In this document: in pieces, positions 51,067 through 58,900 of the stretch | Numbering within the stretch: the first letter of the stretch is position 1 | How the letters are laid out: each line of letters begins with the position of its first letter | NCBI GenBank assembly: GCA_028015205.1 | Contig: CM051516.1 | Location: 56,548,230 to 56,612,229, forward strand | Direction of reading: 5' to 3' | DNA length: 64,000 nucleotides | From: Mytilisepta virgata | Lineage: Eukaryota; Mollusca; Bivalvia; Mytilida; Mytilidae | Notes under the pieces: model-generated | Database searches by the model: none | Told to the model about the DNA's origin: nothing | Seen by the model: only the letters and a program-made list of their open reading frames with translations | Made by a program: the position numbers and the translations under genes

Positions 51067-51467
51067 TGAAGGAAACTCGCTTGTCATGTTTTGGTCTTTT
51101 TGTCAGATTTTCGGGTTTTATCCATTTCTTAAACATGAATTGTTTTGCCCATGAACCCCCACTTTTTTTCTTTTATAATTCAATCATATATACCTTAAAA
51201 TGGTATTTACAAAATTTTATGAAATCCTTTTTATTTTTTCATACATTTTTGAGAGACTGAAGTTGCCAATGCAAAGACAATGAAAAATCCAGAGAAAACC
51301 CATTTCCTGCAAATGTTCAAGCCCTTATACATGTTATAGCTCTAAAATGAGCACATGAACCTATATTTGTTTCTTGCCTATATGTTTACTATTCATATGT
51401 TCTCTCAAACTAAAACACCCATTTCAAATCGTATTTATTTTCTATTAGACCAGCGATCATCCTTGAA
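51067..51467. mobile_element. MITE copy 2, inverse of 19711-20107
   Basis: The right end GACCAGCGATCATCCTTGAA matches the inverse of the 19711 end. The body follows in reverse with the same landmarks (AGAAAACCCATTTCCTGCAA; ATGAGCACATGAACCTATAT). The left end is more diverged. Confidence 0.75.
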
Positions 51468-51943
51468 TAATACTAGACTTTGTACCTGTCTAAGATTTGT
51501 TGGGTTTAAGATTATATTTAATTTATCGAAATTTGTGTTGTGATTTGTACATTTCGAACAAAAAAATTGGCGCAAGTCAGAATTTTGATTACAATTAAGA
51601 AAGAAATATGTCCTTAATGATCAACTGAATTTTGATTACAGAATTTACATAATCTGTTTTGACGTGGAATTTTCTTATGTCTCCCTTACTCTCGTTCCAA
51701 GTTCTAAACTTAGTTATAAATTTCAGAAATTCAAAAATTTGTGTATTTCAGATATAGCTCTGATTCTGTGTTGAATTTCAGATATTTATACAAATGTTCA
51801 TTTAAGGATTTTAGTTTATCTTTAGTGTTATATCTCATTTTACATTACATTGCAATTTCAAAACACAATAAATTCCCTTATAACAATTACGTATTAATTT
51901 CTAATGAATACTTTGTTCCCTCAGCTCTATATATAAAAGAATG

Positions 51944-51949
51944 AACGGC
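51944..51949. other. Target-site duplication, left
   Basis: AACGGC immediately precedes the AG start of the left arm and is repeated exactly at 58612-58617. Confidence 0.85.
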
Positions 51950-53150
51950 AGTAGTATATGGGCACAGTTAAATTATCATTTGTGGTGGTGGGTGTGGTGG
52001 AGGTGCTGTGGAGGTGCCGGAATTGACGTCACCGGAACCGGAAATGACGTCACAGGAAGTGACGTAACCGGAACCGGAAGTACCCGGAAGTGATTTGCGC
52101 GCATGCGCAACCTGAAGTGATGGTTTTTCGCGCCATTTGTTGACGGAAGTGACGCAAGTCACGTGGTAGGACCCGGATGTGTTGTCTGCGCATGTTCAGG
52201 AACCGGAAGTGGTTTTGCGCGCATGCGCAACCGGAAGTAGTGGTTTTCTCCATGATTTGTTTACGGAAGTGACGCAAGTCACGTGCTAGGACCCGGATGT
52301 GTTGTCTGCGCATGTGTAGAAGGAACCGGAAGTACCCGGAAGTGGTTTGCGCGCATGCGCAACCGGAAGTAATGGATTTTCCCGCCATTTCTTTACGGAA
52401 GTGACGCAAGTCACGTACTAGGACCCGGACGTGCCGTCTGCGCATGTTCAGGAACCGGAAGTGGTTCGCGCGCATGCGCAACTGGAAGTAGTGGATTTCC
52501 CCATGATTTGATTATGGAAGTGGCGCAAGTCACGGACCCGGATGTGCCATGCTTGACCAGATTGAATTATCTCCCTTTACCCGCACTTCTCGGTCGTCTC
52601 TGGCTCTTTCGTCGGTCTCTAGGGTCTGATACTCTCACTGTTATGTCGAAGTCCGAGAGTATACGAAGTACACTATTGGATTATCTCCCCTTATCCCGCT
52701 CTTTTCATCTGCGGGTGATGTTTTCTGTGAGGACCAAAGTAGGATTGGATTATCTCCCCTTATCCCGCTCTTTTCATTTGGGGGTATTTTCTGTGAGGAC
52801 CAAAGGTAGGATTGGATTATGTCCTCTTACCTCCAATTGATGCTGTCACCATTAGATCAATGGAGGGGTGTCCTTAGCAACCGCCTTAGCAACGGCGGTC
52901 CATTTCTATGATGCACTTCGTTTCTCTTCTCTTGCTCCATCCCGCTCCTCGCTGCTCTTCTCTTGCTCCGTGCTGCTCATCGCTGCTCTTCTCTTGCTCA
53001 TCGCTGCTCATCACTGCTCATTGCTGCTCATCTCTTGCTCATCACTGCTCATCACTGCTCATTGCTGCTCATCTCTTGCTCATCACTGCTCATCGCTGCT
53101 CATCTCTTGCTCATCACTGCTCATAGCTGCTCATCTCTTGCTCAACGCTG
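51950..53150 (+). repeat. Left terminal inverted repeat
   Basis: This matches the reverse complement of about 57512-58611 with a few substitutions and small indels. It contains 120-132-bp subrepeats (starts of GGAAGTGACGCAAGTCACGT at about 52145, 52265 and 52397, with a diverged one near 52517), a unique segment with CTCCCCTTATCCCGCTCTTT, and the beginning of the minisatellite. The inner limit is blurred by that minisatellite. Confidence 0.85.
52010..52540. promoter_or_regulatory. Dense ETS/NRF1/CRE/E-box array in left arm
   Basis: Perfect CRE octamers TGACGTCA lie at 52024-52031 and 52045-52052. NRF1-type GCGCATGCGC occurs at 52099, 52219, 52351 and 52470. ETS-type CCGGAAGT recurs many times, and CACGTG E-boxes lie at about 52162 and 52282. 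These four motifs are the classic set of CpG-rich animal promoters. I infer promoter, enhancer or origin function; none is shown. Confidence 0.6.
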
Positions 53151-54440
53151 CTCATTGCTGCTCTTCTCTTGCTCATCGCTGCTCATTGCTGCTCTTCTCT
53201 TGCTCATCGCTGCTCATTGCTGCTCATCTCTTGCTCCGTGCTGCTCATCGCTACTCAGGACCTTACTCGCGTGCTCATTTCGCTCCTGCTGCTTGTCACT
53301 GTTCGTCATCGCTGTTCATCTCTTGATCCACCCTTTTCCCGCACTTCTCGATCGTCTCTGGATCTTTCATCGGTCTGATACTGTCACTGTTATGTCGAAG
53401 TCCGAGAGTATACGTTTGGATTATCTCCCCTTATCCCGCTCTTTTCATTTGGGGGTATTTTCTGTGAGGACCAAAGGTAGGATTGGATTATGCCCCCTTA
53501 CCTGCAAGTGATGCTGTCACCAATAGATCAATGGAGGGGTGTCTTTAGCAACTGCATTAGCAAGGGCGGTCCATTTCTATGATGCACTTCGTTTCTCTTG
53601 TTTTGCTCCATCCCGCTCCTCACTGCTCTTCTCTTGCTCCGTGCTGCTCATCGCTGCTCTTCTCTTGCTCATCGCTGCTCATCACTGCTCATTGCTGCTC
53701 ATCTCTTGCTCATCACTGCTCATCACTGCTCATTGCTGCTCATCTCTTGCTCATCACTGCTCATCGCTGCTCATCTCTTGCTCATCGCTGCTCATTGCTG
53801 CTCTTCTCTTGCTCATCGCTGCTCATTGCTGCTCTTCTCGTGCTCATCGCTGCTCATTGCTGCTCATCTCTTGCTCCGTGCTGCTCATCGCTACTCAGGA
53901 CCTTACTCGAGTGCTGATTTCGCTCCTGCTGCTTGTCACTGTTCGTCATCGCTGTTCATCTCTTGATCCACCCTTTTCCCGCACTTCTCGGTCGTCTCTG
54001 GATCTTTCATCGGTCTCTAGGGTCTGATACTCTTAGTGTTATGTCGAAGTCCGAGAGTATACGAAGTACACTATTGGATTATCTCCCCTTATCCCGCTCT
54101 TTTCATCTGTGGGTGATGTTTTCTGTGAGGACCAACGGTAGGATTGGATTATGTCCCCCTACCTGCAAGTGATGCTGTCACCAATAGATCAATGGAGGGG
54201 TGTCCTTAGCAACTGCCTCAGCAACGGCGTCCATTTCTATGATGCACTTCGTTTCTCTTCTCTTGCTCCATCCCGCTCCTCGCTGCTCTTCTCTTCCTCT
54301 GTGCTGCTCATCGCTGCTCTTCTCTTGCTCATCGCTGCTCATCACTGCTCATTGCTACTCATCTCTTGCTCATATCGCTGCTCATTGCTGCTCATCTCTT
54401 GCTCATCGCTACTCAGGACCTTACTCGCGTGCTCATTTCA
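52925..54440 (+). repeat. Higher-order repeat: three units with TGCTCATC minisatellites
   Basis: Units starting near CAATGGAGGGGTGTCCTTAG at 52859, 53530 and 54192 each carry an array of 10-11-bp TGCTCATYRC units, then AGGACCTTACTCGCGTGCTC. The first two also continue into CCGCACTTCTCG and TTATGTCGAAGTCCGAGAG. Long Leu/Ser/His open frames in all three phases are repeat translation. Confidence 0.85.
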
Positions 54441-54747
54441 GTTTTAGGGCTACTGCTGCTAGTGGTGGTCGATTGTCGTTATTCAAAGATTGGATTTGTG
54501 AGAGAGCACACGGTGGGTCACTCTGCATTTATCCAGGCTTGTGACTGGCTATCATAAGATAGGCTGCATTAATCATCCTCAATTTTTTAAGGCCACTTTG
54601 CATTTGTCCAGGCTTGTGACTGGCTATATATATGTATAAACATATATAGGCTGCATTACCCTCCTTCCCTTTTTTTTTAATTTTTTTAAATTTTTTATTT
54701 TTTTTTTATATATTTTTTTTTCTGTTTTTTTTTTCTTTGTACCAATT

Positions 54748-55323
54748 TCACATAGAGTCATTGCTGTCTTCAGCTGGTGGTGGGTCGTAGTCGTTCAATA
54801 CACGATTAAGCAGATATTTTCGTTTTTCTACGGCATATTCCCATGATTCTATTGATTCGTAGTCTTCCTCTTCTCTCAATCGTTTAGCCGTTTTCTTGAT
54901 CTTTCTATGTACGGGGTCTTTATTCATGTCTTGATGCCAGGACAATAGTCCGAGATAATGGTTTCGCATTTCGTCTCTGTATGTGTCAAACATGTCTCGA
55001 TATGCTGTCAAGCGTGCCTCGTCTTCTTCCATTCCGGCTTCGACAAGTTCGTTTACTTTCTGTGAGTATTCCGATTGATGTACTTGAAATGTTCTATTCA
55101 AAATGACTTCCCATTGAGACTGTTCGCATTGCTCTTCGGAGTCTTCGTTGGACTCCTGTTCACTATTTTGTTCGGATTCCTCGTTATCGGCTTCTGTGGT
55201 GGTATCTGAGACTGAATCACTATGGTCTGTTGAATCCTTCTCCATACCGTGTGCATTCTTTTTGTGTCGCACTATGTTGAAGTTTCGCTTGGACTGGTAT
55301 CCACATATGTCACAGGTATACAT
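54748..55323 (-). CDS. Single C2H2 zinc-finger protein, acidic, element-encoded
   Basis: The 191-aa protein opens with one classical finger, YTCDICGYQSKRNFNIVRH and H25 (Cys4, Cys7, His20, His25). Residues 28-72 are Asp/Glu/Ser-rich and low complexity. The remainder is charged and probably helical (WEVILNRTFQVHQSEYSQKV, later RKIKKTAKRLREEEDYESIE). It is probably nuclear and DNA-binding, a candidate regulator of the element. It starts at the base next to the stop of the gene at 55324 (TAAATG junction), so the two are likely co-transcribed. Only the finger is a recognised family; the C-terminal two thirds match nothing I know. Confidence 0.7.
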   Translation of the reverse strand: MYTCDICGYQSKRNFNIVRHKKNAHGMEKDSTDHSDSVSDTTTEADNEESEQNSEQESNEDSEEQCEQSQWEVILNRTFQVHQSEYSQKVNELVEAGMEEDEARLTAYRDMFDTYRDEMRNHYLGLLSWHQDMNKDPVHRKIKKTAKRLREEEDYESIESWEYAVEKRKYLLNRVLNDYDPPPAEDSNDSM

Positions 55324-55779
55324 TTAAGACGTCTTTCTTTCCTTGGATTCAATAGTAGAATGAGCTGCGGTCGTCCTGCAAGTGCTTATATTACCTACAG
55401 GTTCCTCAACGGCTTGTTGATTCATACACAAACGTTTGGCAAAGTATTCGTTTCGAGATTGTTGCAGTTCAGATTTCACTTTTCTGATGAGGTTTCTATT
55501 AAGTCTTGTCCACTCGTTGTCAATCCTTCTACACCCCTTGCAGACATTCATGTTTTTGTAGAATTCCGCAAAGCTCTTGTTCATTTGACACTTTGTACAT
55601 TTCTTGTTTGGATCCACTTTGCTGGGCCCTCCACTTGTGTTGTCCAGCCGTTTGGTTCTCTCCACTTTGGTTGGAAGTATTTTCCTTTTCATTTCTGGTT
55701 TTGCTTTGGTCTTTGAAAGATCCACAGGTATTAAGTATCTACCAGGAACCAATAAATCGAGAGGCGTTTTCGACTCCAT
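55324..55779 (-). CDS. Four-cysteine zinc-binding protein, element-encoded
   Basis: The 151-aa protein has a basic N-terminal third (KTKAKPEMKRKILPTKVERT) and then a zinc knuckle or ribbon: CTKC at 61-64 and CKGC at 80-83, separated by QMNKSFAEFYKN. Such CxxC-x(15)-CxxC units with an FAEFYK centre occur in phage and large-virus endonuclease-associated or recombination-type proteins, but no catalytic HNH residues are apparent here. The stop codon abuts the start of the C2H2 gene, implying one transcript. DNA or RNA binding is inferred. Confidence 0.65.
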   Translation of the reverse strand: MESKTPLDLLVPGRYLIPVDLSKTKAKPEMKRKILPTKVERTKRLDNTSGGPSKVDPNKKCTKCQMNKSFAEFYKNMNVCKGCRRIDNEWTRLNRNLIRKVKSELQQSRNEYFAKRLCMNQQAVEEPVGNISTCRTTAAHSTIESKERKTS

Positions 55780-55919
55780 TGGTACGTGTGTGTTGTTTGA
55801 CGGTCTTCAAACAACTGACGAAATTAAACAAAACCTCTGAATATATTTTCGTTAAAAGCTTTCCATTGGCGTCATGGTGGCGAAGATTGTTTTTGTCTAT
55901 TCATTCAGACCACACAGTT

Positions 55920-56165
55920 TGCTGCTCATCATTGCTCATCTTTTGCTCCGCGCTGCTCATCGCTGCTCATCTCTTGCTCATCGCTGCTCATTGCTGCTCA
56001 TCGCTGCTCATTGCTGCTCATCTCTTGCTCATCACTGCTCAGGACCTTACTCGCGTGCTCATTTCGCTCCTGCTGCTTGTTGCTGTTCGTCATTGCTGCT
56101 CTTCTCTTGCTCTTTGCTACTCATCGCTACTCAGGACCTTACTCGCGTGCTCATTTCGCTCCTGC
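55920..56165 (+). repeat. TGCTCATC minisatellite, fourth block
   Basis: This has the same 10-bp unit as the blocks at 52.9-54.4 kb, with two copies of the AGGACCTTACTCGCGTGCTC terminator module at about 56040 and 56134. It separates the zinc-protein gene from the PC4-like gene. Confidence 0.85.
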
Positions 56166-56307
56166 TGCTGCTGCGCAAGGAATGGGGTTTACTGCTGATG
56201 ATCGGAAGGCCAACTCATGTTGTCGGTTTGAGTGGTAGATCAAGACTGATCGATGTGATTGTATACTGGGATATTTAACACAAACACAAATGAAACAGTT
56301 TCATATT

Positions 56308-56763
56308 TTATTTTACAAAATCTACATCAGTCAATGTTTTAAGTTCTGGTTCTTTCTCTTCAAACAAAGGTATGATCTTCTTCAGTTCTTGCCATTCGTA
56401 GGGACTCAGCGTTATACCTCTCTTGGTTGGCTGTAAAGTCAGTTCTCCGTTAGGCACGAAATATTTTCTGACGTGAATAATAGGATAGGGTGCTTTAATG
56501 ATGACATAAACATCTTCTCCCAGATGATATCTCCAGTCCACCGGTTCTTTGTCCTTGATTCTGGTGATCAGGTCGTCCCCCACTTCTGTAGTACTGCACA
56601 ACATTTTCCACTGCATTAACGACAGGCTGACGCCGGTCTTTGTGGGCACCGTTTCACTTTCCCAACATCTGAGATCTACTCTGTTACTGCCTTTCCATTC
56701 TGTCAGCTCTGCATAACGTCCTCCACCCAGTAGTACTTTCAAAGGAATATTGGAATCTGTCAT
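56308..56763 (-). CDS. Tandem PC4-like ssDNA-binding protein, element-encoded
   Basis: Both halves of this 151-aa protein resemble the transcriptional coactivator p15/PC4 fold. The first half (residues about 8-60) has GGGRYAELTEWKGSNRVDLR and then KTGVSLSLMQWKML. The second (about 78-125) has IHVRKYFVPNGELTLQPTKR and GITLSPYEWQELKK. PC4 normally binds ssDNA as a dimer, so a tandem chain could act as a covalent pair. In a virus-like element the likely role is ssDNA protection during replication or transcriptional control; this is inferred. An AATAAA overlaps the stop codon (56307-56312), a compact, virus-like 3' end. Host PC4 genes are single-domain, as far as I recall. Confidence 0.75.
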   Translation of the reverse strand: MTDSNIPLKVLLGGGRYAELTEWKGSNRVDLRCWESETVPTKTGVSLSLMQWKMLCSTTEVGDDLITRIKDKEPVDWRYHLGEDVYVIIKAPYPIIHVRKYFVPNGELTLQPTKRGITLSPYEWQELKKIIPLFEEKEPELKTLTDVDFVK

Positions 56764-56940
56764 GGCGTCTTGAACGATATCTTGGTCTGGTCTTTGGTTT
56801 TCTTTTCTTTACGAGACATATCGGCTGACTGATTCCTCTTCTTGCTGGTCTATTTATATACATATCGGAGATGAACTGGATTGGTTCTTATATTATGAAA
56901 CGTGAAACAGGATTGGCTATCTTTACGACATCGTGATTGG

Positions 56941-57174
56941 TTAACTTCTCCCGTTCCGATTGGTCGAAAATCTGACATTTTCATTGGTCAATTCCAATCG
57001 TTTCGATAGATCAACACGATGGTACACTGTCCAAATATGTGGCGCCCAATCCGGAAACTGCTCACAATAGGTACGAGTAAACGCCGACAATACGATCAGT
57101 CTTCCTTGGTTCACCACACCGTCTTCGAACATGGCAGAGACGATTGTCTCGTATACTTCTCTGACTATCTTCAC
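56941..57174 (-). CDS. Short protein with Bcl-2 BH1-like stretch, element-encoded
   Basis: The 77-aa frame contains MFEDGVVNQGRLIVLSAF, which resembles the BH1 region of Bcl-2-family proteins (pattern F-x-DGV-x-N-x-GR, followed by a hydrophobic helix). A full Bcl-2 fold needs about 140 or more residues, with BH3 before and BH2 after. Neither is evident in this frame, so this is a truncated copy, one exon of a spliced gene, or a chance resemblance. Bcl-2 homologues are known in several DNA virus groups, and such cargo would fit a virus-derived element. It overlaps the plus-strand frame at 57131-57547 at its 5' end. Confidence 0.45.
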   Translation of the reverse strand: MKIVREVYETIVSAMFEDGVVNQGRLIVLSAFTRTYCEQFPDWAPHIWTVYHRVDLSKRLELTNENVRFSTNRNGRS

Positions 57175-57273
57175 TTCCTTTTATACATTTAACGCGGACC
57201 TGAAAGAGAGCACCCTAATGAAACGAAAATTTCAGAGTCTTTCCGGACGGAAACGAACGTTTACGGATTTCAG

Positions 57274-57380
57274 TCCTAACCCTAACTCGAGTCCTAACCT
57301 CAACCCTAACACTAATCCTAACCCTTGTTCTAACCCTAAACCTAACTCTAACCCTGACTGTAGTCCTGCCTCTAACCCTT
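57274..57380 (+). repeat. Degenerate telomere-like CCTAAC array
   Basis: About 17 hexamers of CCTAAC type and variants (CTAACC, TCTAAC, CCTGAC) run head to tail. The complement is the TTAGGG-type telomere sequence used by molluscs. It lies inside the mobile element, 130 bp from the right inverted repeat. Confidence 0.8.
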
Positions 57381-57431
57381 ATCGTAGGTCTGTCTCGTAC
57401 TTCTACTCTAACAACTCATACACCACGCCGG

Positions 57432-57492
57432 TGGTTCACTGGTGCAAGCGTGACAAACATGAGGCAAAGAGTCACGCTTGCTTAGGTGAACC
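57432..57492. other. Interrupted hairpin at the right-arm border
   Basis: GGTTCAC (57432) pairs with GTGAACC (57486-57492), and GCAAGCGTGAC (57444-57454) pairs with GTCACGCTTGC (57471-57481). The loop is 16 bp. It lies between the telomere-like array and the inverted repeat. Confidence 0.75.
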
Positions 57493-57511
57493 ATCGACGT
57501 GGGGTATGGGC

Positions 57512-58611
57512 AATGAGCAAGAGATGAGCAGCTATGAGCAGCGATGAGCAAGAGATGAGCAGCGATGAGCAGTGATGAGCAAGAGATGAGCAGCAATGAG
57601 CAGTGATGAGCAGTGATGAGCAAGAGATGAGCAGCAATGAGCAGTGATGAGCAGCGATGAGCAAGAGAAGAGCAGCGATGAGCAGCACGGAGCAAGAGAA
57701 GAGCAGCGAGGAACGGGATGGAGCAAGAGAAGAGAAACGAAGTGCATCATAGAAATGGACCGCCGTTCCTAAGGCGGTTGCTAAGGACACCCCTCCATTG
57801 ATCTAATGGTGACAGCATCACTTGGAGGTAAGAGGACATAATCCAATCCTACCTTTGGTCCTCACAGAAAATACCCCCAAATGAAAAGAGCGGGATAAGG
57901 GGAGATAATCCAATCCTACCTTTGGTCCTCACAGAAAACATCACCCACAGATGAAAAGAGCGGGATAAGGGGAGATAATCCAATAGTGTACTTCGTATAC
58001 TCTCGGACTTCGACATAACAGTGAGAGTATCAGACCCTAGAGACCGACGAAAGAGCCAGAGACGACCGAGAAGTGCGGGAAAAGGGAGATAATTCAATCT
58101 GGTCAAGCATGGCACATCCGGGTCCGTGACTTGCGTCACTTCCGTAATCAAATCATGGGGAAATCCACTACTTCCGGTTGCGCATGCGCGCAAACCACTT
58201 CCGGGTACTTCCGGTTCCTTCTACACATGCGCAGACCACACATCCGGGTCCTAGCACGTGACTTGCGTCACTTCCGTAAACAAATCATGGAGAAAACCAC
58301 TACTTCCGGTTGCGCATGCGCGCAAAACCACTTCCTGTTCCTGAACATGCGCAGACCACACATCCGGGTCCTACCACGTGACTTGCGTCACTTCCGTCAA
58401 CAAATGGCGCGAAAAACCATCACTTCCGGTTGCGCATACGCACAAATCACTTCCGGGTACTTCCGGTTCCGGTCACGTGACTTCCGGTTCCGGTCACGTC
58501 ACTTCCTGTGACGTCATTTCCGGTTCCGGTGACGTCACTTCCGGCACCTCCACAGCACCTCCACCACACCCACCACCACAAATGATAATTTGCCTGTGCC
58601 CATATACTACT
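57512..58611 (-). repeat. Right terminal inverted repeat
   Basis: This is the inverse of the left arm, including the minisatellite (as GATGAGCAGC), the segment GGATAAGGGGAGATAATCCA, the ETS/NRF1 subrepeats (GCGCATGCGC at 58180 and 58312) and a 21-bp insertion near 58480 relative to the left arm. Confidence 0.85.
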
Positions 58612-58617
58612 AACGGC
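58612..58617. other. Target-site duplication, right
   Basis: AACGGC directly follows the terminal CT of the right arm and is identical to 51944-51949. Confidence 0.85.
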
Positions 58618-58900
58618 CAAAGAAAGACTTTCTACCCGTTAGCCAGCACTTTCGGTCGACTGGACACAATCCTGGGGTAAAATGAAAGTTTCTATTATAA
58701 AACAAAATTTGAATTGGAGTGATCAAGAAAGGCAGACAAAAGAAAGCTTCTGGATAAAAGAACTAGGCAGTCAGTTTTTAATTATTTATTGCTCCCCTCG
58801 TTTGTTGTCAATACGGAACTATGTCGTACACGTGGGAGGTTTGGCTAGCCGCAAAACCTGGTTTAACCCACCATTTTCTTTGGAAAAGCCTTTACCAAGT
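58618..58900 (+). pseudogene. Penelope-like GIY-YIG C-terminal relic beside the element
   Basis: RKTFYPLASTFGRLDTIL runs into a stop. A frame at 58682 then gives MKVSIIKQNLNWSDQERQTK, ESFWIKELGSQF, the same W-I-x-x-LG block as in the relic at 18.3 kb but from a different subfamily. Sequence after about 58800 (GTGGGAGGTTTGGCTAGCCG) looks like the 3' non-coding tail. The large element appears to have inserted beside or within this relic. Confidence 0.5.

Larger units (their letters stand above)
50247..51949. other. Upstream region of the TSP1 gene, up to the large mobile element
   Basis: It contains a block rich in GAAAAATTTT-like words at about 50650-50960 and an inverted MITE copy at about 51067-51467. 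The TSP1-gene promoter should lie at its left end. I see no defendable core promoter. Confidence 0.5.
57131..57547 (+). other. Open frame across telomere-like block
   Basis: The 138-codon frame begins MAETIVSYTSL, has a basic KRKFQSLSGRKR stretch, then an Asn-Pro-rich segment that is direct translation of the CCTAAC-like block. It may be fortuitous; the N-terminal part overlaps the BH1-like gene on the other strand. No domain is recognised. Confidence 0.25.
51950..58611. mobile_element. Maverick/Polinton-like non-autonomous element, 6,662 bp
   Basis: The element begins AGTAGTATATGGGCACAG, ends with its inverse, and is flanked by AACGGC on both sides. Long inverted arms of about 1.1 kb, a 6-bp duplication and 5'-AG ends are features I associate with Maverick/Polinton and adintovirus-type elements. 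Inside are five TGCTCATC minisatellite blocks, a telomere-like block and four minus-strand genes (BH1-like, PC4-like, four-cysteine zinc, C2H2). I find no protein-primed polymerase, retrovirus-like integrase, packaging ATPase, protease or capsid gene, so movement would need proteins supplied elsewhere. The element is CpG-rich against the AT-rich host. It sits between the two TSP1-type paralogues and has landed beside a Penelope-like relic. Near-identity of the arms suggests fairly recent insertion. Confidence 0.85.

Noticed and set aside
52050..52481. 143-codon minus-strand frame in the left arm (and its mirror at 58131-58511)
   Set aside because: It is repeat translation of the ETS/NRF1 subrepeats (HIRVLARDLRHFRKQ recurring), more simply explained as regulatory repeat.
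52868..54544. Several long open frames of 60-180 codons rich in Leu, Ser, His and Cys
   Set aside because: They run in all three forward frames over the TGCTCATC minisatellite and are translations of a repeat with few stop codons.
57274..57380. A true chromosome end or assembly end
   Set aside because: The array is degenerate, only about 100 bp, and has unique sequence and an inverted repeat on both sides.
57408..57790. Minus-strand open frames in the right arm
   Set aside because: They are the mirror of the left-arm minisatellite translations and have no independent coding signal.
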